A stretch of DNA of 64,000 bases from Vibrio comitans (GCA_024346835.1 AP024866.1:620001-684000); one strand, 5' to 3'. Positions 46,379 through 56,475 are shown, counted from the stretch's first letter. Made by a program: numbers and translations. The notes: generated by a model not told the origin, from the sequence alone.

Positions 46379-46915
46379 ATGAAAAAATTTGGCTTAAAGG
46401 CAGTAGGTTTGGCAGTTGTTGCTGCTTCGTTAAGTGGTTGTATTGGTAGTAACGCCGTGACTGGTTACGTAATGAAGTTCAACCTTGAAGTTGTTGATAA
46501 CCGTTATGCTCGTGGTGGTGTGAACATGCTTCTTGCTCCGGTTTACGCGCTGACTGTTGCAGTGGATGCGTTGATCTTTAACTCCATTGAATTCTGGGCA
46601 GGTAAAAACCCAATCAACGGCAAGCCACACATCTTCGATACAAAAACGAAGACAATGTACAACATGAATGATGATCTTGATCCTTCACTGACAGAAGCTC
46701 CTCTAGACCCAATTTCTATGCGTCAGGTTGAATCTTCTACATTTGAAGCTATCGATGCGAATACTATTCAAATGAACGTAACCTACAACAATGGCGACAA
46801 AGCATTGATTATGGGTGTGCGTGATGGCGAAAATGTTAGCTACTACTACAATGGCGAGTTAATGTCTGAAACTACGCTTTCTCAACTTCAAGAACTAGCT
46901 GCAACTAAAGCATAA
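46379..46915 (+). CDS. DUF3332 family lipoprotein
   Basis: This 178-aa protein has lipobox LSGC (Cys21) and the DUF3332 block MKFNLEVVDNRYARGGVNMLLAPVYALTVAVDALIFNSIEFWAGKNPI, with a hydrophobic stretch in the middle. The function is unknown; the location is inferred as envelope. AAGGA precedes the ATG. It is monocistronic and convergent with pepD. Confidence 0.85.
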   Translation: MKKFGLKAVGLAVVAASLSGCIGSNAVTGYVMKFNLEVVDNRYARGGVNMLLAPVYALTVAVDALIFNSIEFWAGKNPINGKPHIFDTKTKTMYNMNDDLDPSLTEAPLDPISMRQVESSTFEAIDANTIQMNVTYNNGDKALIMGVRDGENVSYYYNGELMSETTLSQLQELAATKA

Positions 46916-46935
46916 TTTCTTGCTTTAGATACAAG

Positions 46936-46964
46936 AAAGCCGAGCTAGAAGCTCGGCTTTTTAA
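46936..46964 (+). terminator. Terminator between DUF3332 gene and pepD
   Basis: AAAGCCGAGCT, AGA and AGCTCGGCTTT are followed by TT. The reverse strand ends in TTTCTTG, so it may serve both genes. Confidence 0.85.
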
Positions 46965-46982
46965 TGTCTTCAACAAAGGCAG

Positions 46983-48455
46983 TTATGCTTTTTCAGGGAT
47001 ATGCTTAAGTAGATTCACCATCTGTTCCCAGAACAAATCCACGGTATCGATTTTCACTTTCTCGTCTGGGGAGTGAGGGAATTTAATCGTTGGGCCAAAT
47101 GACACCATATCCATGTTTGGATACGGCTTCTTAAACAAACCACACTCTAGACCAGCATGAATCACCATAATGTTTGGTTTATGGCCATACACTTCTTGGT
47201 ACATGTCGCGGAAGATAGCCATGATCTCTGAATCTGCATCTGGTTTCCAACCTGGGTATGCACCAGAGAACTCAACTTTAGCACCAGACAGGGTAGCCAG
47301 TGACTTCAGCATACTTTCCACTTGGCTACGACCAGAATCGATAAGAGAGCGAATCAAGCAAAGCGCTGTCACTTTATCTTGCTCTGTAGTAATTACACCA
47401 AGGTTAAGAGAAGTCTCCACGACGCCTTCAATGGCATCACTCATGCGAATTACACCATTTGGACATGCGTTAAGCGCAGCAACTAGTGATTGTTGGCTTT
47501 GAGCTGAGAAAACATCATATTGAGCTTGTGCATCTTCAACAAAGGTAACCAGATTGGTTTCAACGGCGCCAAGTTCGGCTTTAAGCATGTCAGTGTAAGC
47601 TGCGTACAATTCTTCAAGCTTAGCCAAATGCTTTTCAGGTAGAGCAAGAGTAACGGAGCCTTCACGAGGAATCGCATTGCGCAGACTACCACCGGTAAAA
47701 TCAATTAGTCTTAACTCTAACTCTGCGGCATGACCGGCCAGAAAACGTGCTAACAGCTTGTTTGCATTACCACGGCCTGTGTGGATATCACAGCCAGAGT
47801 GACCGCCCTTTAAGCCCTTCAAGATAAGCTTTTTCGTCACTGACCCTTGAGGTGCTTCTTCACGTTCGATAGCAAATTCAAGGCTAGAATCGATGCCACC
47901 GGCACAACCCATGTAAACTTCGCCTTCTTGCTCTGAGTCTGTATTAAGAAGGATATCCCCCTCAAGCCAGCCTTTCTGTAAGCCGAAAGCACCTGTCATG
48001 CCAGCTTCTTCATCAATAGTCAGCAGTACTTCGATTGGGCCGTGAGCGATATCGTTTGATTCAAGAACAGCAAGGCACGATGCCATACCGATACCATTGT
48101 CTGCACCTAATGTAGTGCCTGTCGCGGTTACCCATTCACCGTCGATATACGGAAGGATAGGGTCGGTAGTAAAGTCATGAACGGTGTCTTCGTTCTTTTG
48201 AGGAACCATGTCGATGTGCGCTTGTAGCACGACACCTTTCTTATTTTCCATACCAGGAGTTGCAGGCTTTTTGATAAAAAGGTTGCCTACTGAATCTTCT
48301 TTAACGTCTAGTCCTTGATCGATAGCCCAAGCGACAATGTGCTCAGCTAGGGCCTGCTCATGCTTAGATGGGTGCGGGATAGAGCAGATCTTATCGAAGA
48401 ATGGCCAGATTGGATTTTGAGTTTGTTGGGTGATCTCACTGAGAAATTGGGACAT
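46983..48455 (-). CDS. pepD: Cytosol non-specific dipeptidase (aminoacyl-histidine dipeptidase)
   Basis: PepD is an M20-family zinc dipeptidase that cleaves a broad range of dipeptides including carnosine. The 490-aa protein has FFDKICSIPHPSKHE, VLQAHIDMVPQKN (metal His/Asp), GADNGIGMA, LTIDEEAGMTGA and GLKGGHSGCDIH, all conserved in PepD. The ATG at 48455 has AAGGAG six bases upstream, a very strong site. Confidence 0.97.
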   Translation of the reverse strand: MSQFLSEITQQTQNPIWPFFDKICSIPHPSKHEQALAEHIVAWAIDQGLDVKEDSVGNLFIKKPATPGMENKKGVVLQAHIDMVPQKNEDTVHDFTTDPILPYIDGEWVTATGTTLGADNGIGMASCLAVLESNDIAHGPIEVLLTIDEEAGMTGAFGLQKGWLEGDILLNTDSEQEGEVYMGCAGGIDSSLEFAIEREEAPQGSVTKKLILKGLKGGHSGCDIHTGRGNANKLLARFLAGHAAELELRLIDFTGGSLRNAIPREGSVTLALPEKHLAKLEELYAAYTDMLKAELGAVETNLVTFVEDAQAQYDVFSAQSQQSLVAALNACPNGVIRMSDAIEGVVETSLNLGVITTEQDKVTALCLIRSLIDSGRSQVESMLKSLATLSGAKVEFSGAYPGWKPDADSEIMAIFRDMYQEVYGHKPNIMVIHAGLECGLFKKPYPNMDMVSFGPTIKFPHSPDEKVKIDTVDLFWEQMVNLLKHIPEKA

Positions 48456-48716
48456 GTAATACTCCTTCATGCATACAGATAGCACCTAAGTACTAAATTC
48501 GACCTGATGCAGGTCGACGAATTGTGGGCAGGATATCACTGTGAATTAGGGTTGGACAGGCAATCTCGTAACTATTGAGTAAGTTTTATTATCATTTGTG
48601 ACGCGATAGTGAAGCAATTGAGAGCAAGTTATTTATTTTACGTGTGAAATTAAATTACCAAAAAAGGTCGTAAAATAGCCTTCTTTGGATTTTTATGCCC
48701 TAGGTTAAGAAAATAC
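48456..48716. other. pepD upstream region
   Basis: No gene is seen. The stretch should hold the pepD promoter on the minus strand; I found no clear operator. Confidence 0.4.
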
Positions 48717-48745
48717 TTGTAATTAAATTACAAGATCGCTAATAT
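48717..48745 (+). promoter_or_regulatory. Candidate sigma-70 promoter of a small RNA
   Basis: TTGTAA, a 17-bp spacer and TAATAT form a good sigma-70 promoter. Transcription would begin near 48752, right before a stable hairpin. Confidence 0.6.
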
Positions 48746-48751
48746 TAATCC

Positions 48752-48938
48752 TGTCGATACAGACTACCCTTCTGTGAGCCACCCCGCTCATCAATTTGTC
48801 TGTATCTATGCTGAATTAAAGCGCTAATTTGTTGATTTTCAACTAATTAACCTTGGGATTTTAGATGGGTATATCAATGGCTTGTCAGCTAAAGATGTAT
48901 TTCATATAGAGTTTCAACCCTATGTATAGGGTTTTTAA
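48752..48938 (+). ncRNA. Candidate small RNA between pepD and the purine permease gene
   Basis: No coding frame is present, but a good promoter, ordered hairpins and terminators are. GATACAGAC (48756-48764) pairs perfectly with GTCTGTATC (48798-48806); within it TGAGC and GCTCA enclose a C-rich loop CACCCC that could bind G-rich ribosome-binding sites. AACCCTA and TAGGGTT with five T (48916-48936) would end a transcript of about 185 nt; read-through would reach the terminator at 49026. I do not recognise a known RNA family. Confidence 0.45.
48916..48938 (+). terminator. Proximal terminator of the candidate small RNA
   Basis: AACCCTA, TGTA and TAGGGTT form a 7-bp stem followed by TTT. Confidence 0.6.
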
Positions 48939-48996
48939 GCATGTGATTGAACTTCGGTTCACCCCTGATATATTGGAAATTTATTACTGATTTCAT

Positions 48997-49026
48997 AAGC
49001 CGCCCAGTTTGGAGCGGCTTTTTTTT
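48997..49026 (+). terminator. Strong intrinsic terminator in the pepD-permease spacer
   Basis: AAGCCGC, a ten-base loop and GCGGCTT are followed by further T, eight in all. No gene lies directly upstream on this strand, which is the main reason to suspect a non-coding transcript. Confidence 0.85.
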
Positions 49027-49338
49027 CGTCTAAATTTCCTACTCGATGACTATCCATGCCTAAGAATGAGAAGTGGATGATGCCGTTTGGGGGTTCTTCT
49101 ACGGATTATAGGGTTAGAGGCTTATTTCTATGTGCTACATAAGTGTATACCCGTAGTTTCTGAGCTGTAACTTTAAGACATGAGCCAATAATTAACCTCA
49201 TTATTCTGAAGGTATTAGCGCATTCATATTTATGAATATCAAAGAGTTAATGTGTTCGCTTACATTGACAGCTTGCACATAAAGTGATCCAAATGAATTT
49301 ATAGACAAAACAGTATGGTATTTCGTGATGTTACTCAC
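49027..49338. other. Upstream region of the purine permease gene
   Basis: About 310 bp without a gene. No purine-riboswitch-like sequence was recognised. Confidence 0.4.
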
Positions 49339-49376
49339 TATAATTCACGCCAATTTAGATACGCAAACGATTACTT
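49339..49376 (+). promoter_or_regulatory. -10 box and PurR-like site of the permease gene
   Basis: TATAAT at 49339-49344 is followed by ACGCAAACGATTACTT (49361-49376), which keeps the left PurR half-site. The site lies just after the expected transcription start, a normal position for a repressor. Confidence 0.6.
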
Positions 49377-49399
49377 TTAGAAACTTTTAGGAATTGATT

Positions 49400-50692
49400 A
49401 TGCTCGAGAAGCTATTCAAACTACGTGAACACGGTACTACGGTTCGCACGGAAATCATTGCAGGTATGACTACCTTCCTGACAATGGCGTACATCATCTT
49501 TGTTAACCCGTCGATGTTGTCTGCAACTGGCATGGATCACGGTGCTGTATTTGTCGCAACGTGTTTAGCTGCGGCTATCGGTTGTTTCATCATGGGTCTA
49601 TACGCGAACTATCCAATTGCCCAAGCACCAGGTATGGGGCTTAACGCCTTCTTTACTTATGGTGTTGTTCTTGGCATGGGATATGAGTGGCAGGTTGCAC
49701 TGGCAGCAGTATTTGTGTCGGGCATCTTGTTTATCTTGCTAAGCCTGTTCCGCATTCGTGAGTGGATTATCAATTCAATCCCTATGTCTCTACGTACTGG
49801 CATCTCTGCGGGTATTGGTTTATTCCTCGCGTTTATCGGCCTTAAGAACGCTGGCATCGTAGTAGATAACCCAGCTACATTCGTTTCTCTTGGTGATATC
49901 ACTAGTTTGAACGCGGTTCTAGCTGCTGTTGGCTTCTTTATTACCATCGCTCTTGTTCACCGTGGCGTTCGTGGCGCGGTTATGATCGCTATCCTTTGCG
50001 TTACAGTTTTCGGTCTAATTTTTGGCGATGTTCAATACAACGGCTTAATGTCTGCTCCACCAAGCCTAGCTCCAACCTTCATGGAACTGGACTTTGCGGG
50101 TGTGTTTGAAGTAGGCATGATCTCAGTTATCTTCGCATTCTTGTTTGTTGACCTATTTGATACAGCGGGTACGTTAGTTGGCGTTGCAACCAAAGCAAAC
50201 CTAATCAAAGAAGATGGCAAACTGCCTCGTCTTAATAAGGCGCTACTGGCTGACTCAACAGCAACCTCAGTGGGTGCTTTGCTTGGTACTTCTAACACCA
50301 CATCCTACGTAGAATCAACGGCCGGTGTTGCTGCTGGTGGTCGTACTGGTTTGACTGCGGTAACCGTAGGCGTACTTTTCTTATTGGCTTTGCTGTTTTC
50401 TCCATTAGCGGGTATGATTCCGCCCTATGCGACAGCAGGAGCGCTATTTTATGTAGCTATCCTGATGCTTTCTGGTCTAGTGAACATTGACTGGAGTGAC
50501 ATTACAGAAGCTGCTCCTGTAGTAGTAACTTGTTTGCTAATGCCTCTAACGTTCTCTATCGCAGAGGGTATCTCTCTAGGCTTTATCTCTTATGCTGCAA
50601 TTAAATTGCTGAGCGGTAAGGGACGCGACGTTTCCATGAGTGTTTGGGTTATGTCTGCTGTCTTTATCCTAAAATATGTTTTGACCGTGTAA
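49400..50692 (+). CDS. NCS2 family purine permease
   Basis: This 430-aa inner-membrane protein belongs to the AzgA-like NCS2 branch (adenine, guanine or hypoxanthine uptake). It has REHGTTVRTEIIAGMTTFLTMAYIIFVNPSML, QAPGMGLNAFFTYGV, FLFVDLFDTAGTLVGVA and GTSNTTSYVESTAGVAAGGRTGLTA, the family blocks. ATG 49400 follows AGGAATTGATT. It lies 27 bp upstream of gpt, so the cell probably imports purines and salvages them from one transcript. Confidence 0.92.
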   Translation: MLEKLFKLREHGTTVRTEIIAGMTTFLTMAYIIFVNPSMLSATGMDHGAVFVATCLAAAIGCFIMGLYANYPIAQAPGMGLNAFFTYGVVLGMGYEWQVALAAVFVSGILFILLSLFRIREWIINSIPMSLRTGISAGIGLFLAFIGLKNAGIVVDNPATFVSLGDITSLNAVLAAVGFFITIALVHRGVRGAVMIAILCVTVFGLIFGDVQYNGLMSAPPSLAPTFMELDFAGVFEVGMISVIFAFLFVDLFDTAGTLVGVATKANLIKEDGKLPRLNKALLADSTATSVGALLGTSNTTSYVESTAGVAAGGRTGLTAVTVGVLFLLALLFSPLAGMIPPYATAGALFYVAILMLSGLVNIDWSDITEAAPVVVTCLLMPLTFSIAEGISLGFISYAAIKLLSGKGRDVSMSVWVMSAVFILKYVLTV

Positions 50693-50719
50693 TTGCGTCA
50701 TTAAATAGGTTTTCAAGTT

Positions 50720-51184
50720 ATGCCAAAAAAATACATCATCACCTGGGATGAAATGCAGACAAACTGTCGTGAGCTTGCTGCTCGCCAAATGCCTGCTGAA
50801 CAGTGGAAAGGTATCTGGGGTGTGAGCCGTGGTGGTCTAGTACCTGCTGCTATTCTTGCTCGTGAATTGGGTATCCGTTACGTTGATACTATTTGCATCT
50901 CAAGTTACGACCATGATCACCAACGTGATATGAGCGTTCTTAAAGCACCTGAAGGTGATGGCGAAGGCTTCCTAATCGTTGAAGATTTAGTGGATAGTGG
51001 TGACACTGCACGTAAGCTACGTGAAATGTACCCTAAAGCGAAATTGATCGCGGTATGTGCAAAGCCTTCTGGCGCTGAGCTACTGGACGACTACGTTGTT
51101 GATATTGCTCAAGAGACTTGGATTGAGCAACCTTGGGATATGCAGCTACAATTTGCTGAACCAATCAATCGCAAGCGCAAGTAA
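50720..51184 (+). CDS. gpt: Xanthine phosphoribosyltransferase
   Basis: Gpt converts xanthine or guanine and PRPP to the nucleotide. The 154-aa protein has the PRPP loop [13 protein letters not shown] (85-97) and [22 protein letters not shown] at the start, as in E. coli Gpt. It is downstream of the purine permease in the same direction. Confidence 0.97.
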   Translation: MPKKYIITWDEMQTNCRELAARQMPAEQWKGIWGVSRGGLVPAAILARELGIRYVDTICISSYDHDHQRDMSVLKAPEGDGEGFLIVEDLVDSGDTARKLREMYPKAKLIAVCAKPSGAELLDDYVVDIAQETWIEQPWDMQLQFAEPINRKRK

Positions 51185-51231
51185 TTTGCTCTTTCGATGC
51201 TCACAAAGTATCGCAAAATAATTTTTATATT

Positions 51232-51258
51232 AAATGCCTCTATTTAGAGGCATTTTTT
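51232..51258 (+). terminator. Intrinsic terminator of gpt
   Basis: AAATGCCTCTA, TT and TAGAGGCATTT are followed by three more T. Confidence 0.9.
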
Positions 51259-51299
51259 GTTTATGCTTAGGCATAAGTTCAACTCGAAGATGCCCTCAT

Positions 51300-52538
51300 A
51301 TGACTGAAGAACACAATAAAAACCTTTCCGAACAACTATTCTCTAAGCATTTACAAGCTAAAGAAACTTCTGGCTTAACGCAATACATGCCAAGCAGCTT
51401 GAGCATCTTAGAGAGTAAGCCAAAGCATTCTTGGTACCGTAACTTGCGCCGTTTGCAATGGATCTGGCAGGGGGCGGATCCAATTGAACAAGATCAGGTA
51501 CTTGCTCGTATATCTTCATCCGAACACTCTCGAAGCAACGATGAATGGTTGGATACGGTCATGGGATTTCGTTCGGGGAATTGGGCCTATGAATGGACTC
51601 ATGCCGGAATGGTTCATCAAAAACGGGCGGCAGATTTAAAGGGCGATGAAGCCGCAGAAGCACTGTATAAAGCGAGCCTCTATTTCAGCATTGCAGCCTA
51701 CCCACATATAAAGGGCGATAATCTTTCCCTGCAAGCGCAAGTATTGGCCAATAAAGCCTATGAGGATGCATCCCACGCGAGTAAGTATGTATTTAAGCAA
51801 CTGAATGTGCCTTACAAAGGCAAAACAGTGCAAGCGAACTTACACTTGCCACATACTGAACGTCCGCTACCTGTAGTGATTGTATGTGCGGGACTAGATA
51901 GCGTACAGACCGATATGTGGAAGCTTTTCCTAGACCACTTAGCTCCTAATGAATTTGCGATGTTGACCATTGACATGCCATCGGTGGGTAAGAGCAGTCA
52001 ATGGACACTTTCAGAGGATACAAGCTGTTTGCACAAGGCACTGCTGGATTATTTGCCTGAAGTGCCATTTGTAGACCACTGGAAGGTAGGACTACTTGGT
52101 TTCCGCTTTGGCGGCAATGCGCTGGTGCGCTTGAGCTTTTTAGAGCAAGACAGGATTAAGGCGTGTGTTGCAATAGGCTCGCCTGTACATGACATCTTAG
52201 CGAACCCAGAAAAGCTGACGAACATGTCGAAGATGTATCTCGATGTTCTGGGCTCTCGTCTAGGTAAGTCGCCGATAGATATTCAAAGCTTGTCTGGGCA
52301 GATGTCAGCATGGTCTCTTCGTACTCAAGGTTTGCTTGCTGCACGTCGCACCAATGTACCTATGCTAGCCATTTCTTTGGAAGGTGACCCAGTTGCGCCG
52401 CATAGCGACAATAAATTGATAGCAATGTCGAGTAAGGTTGGGAAAGCAGTAAAGATCCCATCAAAGAATTTGAGCTCTGGATACCAAAAATCATTAAACC
52501 TAGCGATAGATTGGCTTCTTGAAGAATTAAAATCGTGA
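51300..52538 (+). CDS. frsA: Esterase FrsA
   Basis: FrsA is an alpha/beta-hydrolase-fold protein; its enzymatic role is debated. It has been linked to control of fermentation and respiration in Vibrio and E. coli. The 412-aa protein has VCAGLDSVQTDMWKLFLDHL and the nucleophile-elbow region VGLLGFRFGGNALVRLSF, where the usual Ser position reads F-R-F. ATG 51300 is used because the longer frame covers the gpt terminator. Confidence 0.9.
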   Translation: MTEEHNKNLSEQLFSKHLQAKETSGLTQYMPSSLSILESKPKHSWYRNLRRLQWIWQGADPIEQDQVLARISSSEHSRSNDEWLDTVMGFRSGNWAYEWTHAGMVHQKRAADLKGDEAAEALYKASLYFSIAAYPHIKGDNLSLQAQVLANKAYEDASHASKYVFKQLNVPYKGKTVQANLHLPHTERPLPVVIVCAGLDSVQTDMWKLFLDHLAPNEFAMLTIDMPSVGKSSQWTLSEDTSCLHKALLDYLPEVPFVDHWKVGLLGFRFGGNALVRLSFLEQDRIKACVAIGSPVHDILANPEKLTNMSKMYLDVLGSRLGKSPIDIQSLSGQMSAWSLRTQGLLAARRTNVPMLAISLEGDPVAPHSDNKLIAMSSKVGKAVKIPSKNLSSGYQKSLNLAIDWLLEELKS

Positions 52539-52648
52539 CAAAGATGTTAATTTAGTGGCACTATAAGTGTTGCTTATGTAACTGATGAGCAACATAAAAT
52601 TCGCTGTGCGTAGTTGTGCATGGCGAAGAAATAATAAATGGAGTTATT

Positions 52649-53038
52649 ATGCCAGGGAACCAACCTACTTATCATCGCATGATCGCAAAGCTCAAAGCGA
52701 TTGGTCCTTATCTACGTGAAGCAGAATGTAAACCCAACCTTTTCTTATTCGATTGCTTGTCTGTTTGTGTCGACGACACTAAATCACCAGAGTGCCGAGA
52801 ATTTTGGGGCTGGTGGATGGAGTTAGAGAAGCAAGACGAAGAAAATATATGTACCGCTCGTTTTCATCATGGAAAATATAACGCGTCAGGTGCATGGATA
52901 GATGAAAAGCTTCCATCAGCTGCAGAGGCAGAAGTGCAGCGCACTCAAAGTGTTTTTCAAGCTAAAGTGCAAAAGCAACTGACGGAGCAATTCGCCTTAG
53001 AGTTTGCTTTGCATGAAGACTCAGAAGCTATCGCTTAA
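52649..53038 (+). CDS. crl: Sigma factor-binding protein Crl
   Basis: Crl promotes RpoS holoenzyme formation in stationary phase. The 129-aa protein has KLKAIGPYLREAECKPNLFLFDCLSVCVDD and REFWGWWMELE, with the conserved aromatic patch that contacts RpoS. ATG 52649 has GGAG at a good distance. It lies between frsA and proB, the usual location. Confidence 0.94.
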   Translation: MPGNQPTYHRMIAKLKAIGPYLREAECKPNLFLFDCLSVCVDDTKSPECREFWGWWMELEKQDEENICTARFHHGKYNASGAWIDEKLPSAAEAEVQRTQSVFQAKVQKQLTEQFALEFALHEDSEAIA

Positions 53039-53055
53039 TTAAAAAACATTGATTC

Positions 53056-53079
53056 AAGGCGCCCAAGGGCGCCTTTTTG
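53056..53079 (+). terminator. Intrinsic terminator of crl
   Basis: AAGGCGCCC, AA and GGGCGCCTT are followed by TTT. Confidence 0.9.
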
Positions 53080-53152
53080 TTTTTTTAGCTTGTGCAACGG
53101 GTCACACCTTGTTAAAAAAGGGACTCTTTTTATCAGTATCATTGAGTAACAA

Positions 53153-54262
53153 ATGCAAGCTAAGACAGTTGTGGTGAAACTTGGCACAAGTGTGCTAACA
53201 GGGGGCTCTCAGTTCCTTAACCGCGCCCACATGGTTGATTTAGTGCGCCAATGCGCAGAATTGAAGCAGCGTGGCTATAACCTAGTTCTAGTATCTTCTG
53301 GCGCGATTGCCGCTGGCCGAGAGCATCTAGGACACCCCCAACTCCCCAACTCAATGGCAAGCAAGCAACTGTTAGCTGCGGTGGGTCAGTCACACCTTAT
53401 CCAGGTGTGGGAGTCACTGTTTTCAATCTATGGCCTAAAGATTGGCCAAATGTTGCTGACTCGCGCTGATCTTGAAGATAGAGAGCGCTTCCTAAATGCT
53501 AGGGATACGATTAATGCCTTGGTTGAGCATGACATTATTCCTATCGTAAATGAGAACGATGCTGTAGCGACCACGGAAATCAAGGTGGGAGATAACGATA
53601 ATCTTTCGGCACTGGTTGGGATTTTGTGCGGAGCGGATACTTTATTACTGTTGACTGATCAGCCGGGTCTATTTACTGCCGATCCAAGAAACAATCCAGA
53701 AGCAGAGCTGATTCGTGAAGTCACCACCATTGATGAAACCCTGCGTAAAATTGCAGGTGGTAGTGGCACAACCCTAGGAACGGGGGGTATGGCGACTAAA
53801 CTTCAAGCAGCCGATATTGCCCGTCGCGCAGGTATTGAAGTGATCATTGCTGCTGGAAGTGCGCAGGATGTGGTGATTGAGAGTGTTTCCTCTTCGCCAA
53901 GTGGTACGCGTTTCGTTGCGCTTCCTGAAGCTCTGGAAAATCGAAAGCGCTGGATATTGGCTGGCCCAGCGGCAACCGGTGAAATTGTTATCGATGAAGG
54001 CGCAGTCAAAGCCTTACAAACAAAAGGCAGTAGCCTTTTAGCTAAAGGTGTTGTTGGCGTTAATGGCAACTTTGCTCGCGGTGAAGTGGCTCGAGTTATC
54101 AGTCAAACTGGAGCCTTGATTGCAAAGGGTCTAGTTAGCTACTCCTGCGATGATATGCGCCAAATAAAGGGCATGCACAGCAAACAAATAGGTGAAACTT
54201 TGGGTTATGACTATGGCTCCGAAGTGGTACACCGTGACGATTTAGTCATGATGCAAGATTAA
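53153..54262 (+). CDS. proB: Glutamate 5-kinase
   Basis: ProB phosphorylates glutamate in the first step of proline synthesis. The 369-aa protein has [55 protein letters not shown] and a C-terminal PUA domain (about 280-369). It is the first gene of proBA. It is probably subject to proline feedback through the kinase domain, as in E. coli. Confidence 0.97.
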   Translation: MQAKTVVVKLGTSVLTGGSQFLNRAHMVDLVRQCAELKQRGYNLVLVSSGAIAAGREHLGHPQLPNSMASKQLLAAVGQSHLIQVWESLFSIYGLKIGQMLLTRADLEDRERFLNARDTINALVEHDIIPIVNENDAVATTEIKVGDNDNLSALVGILCGADTLLLLTDQPGLFTADPRNNPEAELIREVTTIDETLRKIAGGSGTTLGTGGMATKLQAADIARRAGIEVIIAAGSAQDVVIESVSSSPSGTRFVALPEALENRKRWILAGPAATGEIVIDEGAVKALQTKGSSLLAKGVVGVNGNFARGEVARVISQTGALIAKGLVSYSCDDMRQIKGMHSKQIGETLGYDYGSEVVHRDDLVMMQD

Positions 54263-54301
54263 GAGCTTAATTGCTCAAAAGAAATTATAGAGGATGACAC
54301 A

Positions 54302-55552
54302 GTGGATCTAATTCAACTTGGCCAGCGCGCGAAACAAGCATCTTTTGCCCTAGCAACAACGACCACAACAACTAAGAACCAAGCTCTAGCGATTATGGCT
54401 GATGAGCTGGAGAAGCAGTCGCAGATTATTCTAGAAGCGAATGCTATCGATATTCAAAAGGGTCGTGAAGCAGGCATGAGTGAGGCGCTTCTTGACCGCT
54501 TGTTACTGAATGAGGCTCGATTATCGGCAATTGCGGACGATGTTCGCAATGTTATCAAGCTAAGCGACCCTATTGGCAGTGAACTGGACAGTCGCGTCCT
54601 AGAAAATGGCTTGTCATTATCTCGCAGACGCGTGCCTTTAGGTGTGGTCGGTGTGATCTACGAGGCTCGTCCAAATGTGACTATTGATATTGCCTCTTTG
54701 TGCTTAAAAACGGGTAATGCCAGTATTTTGCGCGGTGGCAGAGAGACCTTCCATTCAAACATGGCTTTGGTAAAGGTAATCCAAACGGCACTTGAGCAAG
54801 CTGGACTGCCAGCTGCTTCTGTCCAATACATCGAAAAGCCAGATCGTGAGCTAGTTTCTCAACTACTGAAGTTAGATGACTATGTTGACATGATCATTCC
54901 TCGTGGCGGTGCGGGTTTACATAAAATGTGTAAAGAAAACAGCACTATCCCAGTGATCATTGGCGGCTTTGGCATTTCTCATGTGTATGTCGATGAGAGT
55001 GCCGATATTGAGCGATCGCTAACAGTGGTGGAAAACTCTAAGGTGCAGCGTCCTTCTGCATGTAACTCTTTGGATACCTTGCTGGTGCATCAATCAATCG
55101 CAGAAGAGTTTTTAAGTAAACTGGCTAACCAACTGAGTGACAAAGTCGAGTTTGTGGCAGATGCGTCTGCATTGCCTTATTTGGCTAATGCCGCCAAGCT
55201 TCGTGAAGCTGCTCTGGGTGATTTTGACACTGAGTGGCTTGCATTCATTTTGGGTGTTAAGGTGGTTAAAGATGTGGATGAGGCTATTGAGCATATGCGT
55301 GAGCACAACGCGAGCCACTCTGATGCCATTATGACCAATGACTTGAATAATGCAGAACGCTTCATTAACTCGGCAGGATCAGCGGCAGTATATGTGAATG
55401 CGTCAACGCGCTTTACCGATGGTGCTCAGTTTGGCCTTGGCGCCGAGGTTGCGGTTTCTACGCAAAAATTACACGCTCGTGGCCCTATGGGATTAGAAGA
55501 ACTCACCAGCTATAAATGGGTAGGAAAGGGCAACTACTTACCAAGACCTTAG
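54302..55552 (+). CDS. proA: Gamma-glutamyl phosphate reductase
   Basis: ProA reduces glutamyl phosphate to the semialdehyde with NADPH. The 416-aa aldehyde-dehydrogenase-fold protein has [42 protein letters not shown], and the catalytic Cys in [16 protein letters not shown]. It starts with GTG 54302 after AGAGG; a nearby ATG is out of frame. It is 39 bp downstream of proB. Confidence 0.97.
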   Translation: MDLIQLGQRAKQASFALATTTTTTKNQALAIMADELEKQSQIILEANAIDIQKGREAGMSEALLDRLLLNEARLSAIADDVRNVIKLSDPIGSELDSRVLENGLSLSRRRVPLGVVGVIYEARPNVTIDIASLCLKTGNASILRGGRETFHSNMALVKVIQTALEQAGLPAASVQYIEKPDRELVSQLLKLDDYVDMIIPRGGAGLHKMCKENSTIPVIIGGFGISHVYVDESADIERSLTVVENSKVQRPSACNSLDTLLVHQSIAEEFLSKLANQLSDKVEFVADASALPYLANAAKLREAALGDFDTEWLAFILGVKVVKDVDEAIEHMREHNASHSDAIMTNDLNNAERFINSAGSAAVYVNASTRFTDGAQFGLGAEVAVSTQKLHARGPMGLEELTSYKWVGKGNYLPRP

Positions 55553-55632
55553 TGTTTGGTTAACCGTTGCCGGTAACAAGCTGAAAATCAAGATGATTCC
55601 ACTCATTAAGATTTTGACATAAAAAGTAATGA

Positions 55633-55657
55633 GGGCTCTATCACAGAGCCCTTTTTT
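55633..55657 (+). terminator. Intrinsic terminator of proBA
   Basis: GGGCTCT, ATCAC and AGAGCCC are followed by six T. Confidence 0.9.
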
Positions 55658-55827
55658 GATGCCCAAGCATAGGGCTTCACTCTCGAATCAATTCATGAAA
55701 TCCGTTACACTAATCAGATCAAACTGCATTGCTAATAATACTCACTACTAACACCAGATAGACGTTGGCTTTAGTTAGGTGAGTAAGAACCGCATAGCAG
55801 CCCTTTCATCGTATATATGGAGCTTGT

Positions 55828-56277
55828 ATGCACTGCCCATTTTGTTCAGAGAATGAGACGAAAGTAATCGATTCCCGATTGGTTGCTGACGGGCATCAAG
55901 TACGCCGTCGTCGCCAATGCCTAGCATGTAGTGAGCGCTTTACCACCTTTGAGACCGCCGAACTGGTGATGCCAAAGGTGATTAAATCCAATGGAAACCG
56001 AGAACCGTTCAACGAAGATAAACTCTCTAACGGTCTGCATCGCGCACTGGAGAAACGCCCTGTGAGCGCTGATGCGGTAGAGCTTTCTATGAGTGTCATT
56101 AAATCTAAGCTACGAGCTACCGGTGAGAGAGAGGTTTCCAGTGATATGATTGGCAATCTTGTAATGGAGCAATTGAAAGAATTAGATAAGGTTGCCTACA
56201 TTCGTTTTGCGTCTGTCTACCGCAGCTTCGAAGATATCCGCGAGTTTGGCGAAGAGATCGCCAGACTGGAAGACTAA
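55828..56277 (+). CDS. nrdR: Transcriptional repressor NrdR
   Basis: NrdR represses ribonucleotide reductase genes in response to ATP/dATP. The 149-aa protein has an N-terminal zinc ribbon (Cys3, Cys6, Cys31, Cys34 in CPFC and CLAC), then an ATP-cone starting [32 protein letters not shown]. It lies upstream of ribD as in many gammaproteobacteria. Confidence 0.97.
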   Translation: MHCPFCSENETKVIDSRLVADGHQVRRRRQCLACSERFTTFETAELVMPKVIKSNGNREPFNEDKLSNGLHRALEKRPVSADAVELSMSVIKSKLRATGEREVSSDMIGNLVMEQLKELDKVAYIRFASVYRSFEDIREFGEEIARLED

Positions 56278-56437
56278 TACCAATCGTAGTAAATAACTGT
56301 TCAGCCTAGCTGGTTAAAACACTCGACAACGGCGTTAGAATTTTTGATTGTAGCCCCACTACTAATTAAACATTCTGCCTTGTTATCCAGCGTTTTTCCT
56401 GCGCTACTTCTGAACACTCACTTACTGTGATTGGTAT
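56277..56437. repeat. 161-bp palindromic repeat element (MITE-like)
   Basis: The terminal ATACCAATC (56277-56285) is inverted at the other end as GATTGGTAT (56429-56437). Inner segments AGTAA/TTACT, GTTCAG/CTGAAC, and a longer imperfect pair around GTTAGAAT/ATTCTGCC also match in inverse order, so the whole unit can fold into one long hairpin. It starts at the last base of the nrdR stop codon, and its right end supplies part of a TATAAT box upstream of ribD. I believe similar elements are common in Vibrio intergenic regions, from memory. Confidence 0.65.
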
Positions 56438-56475
56438 AATGCGTAGAATAGATTTTCAACCTCAAAGAGTCATAA

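Noticed and set aside
49027..49399. Purine riboswitch upstream of the NCS2 permease
   Set aside because: No paired P1-P2-P3 pattern with the conserved loops was seen; a PurR-like site explains control better.
56438..56475. FMN riboswitch upstream of ribD
   Set aside because: The space upstream of ribD is taken by the palindromic repeat and is too short for the conserved multi-helix fold.
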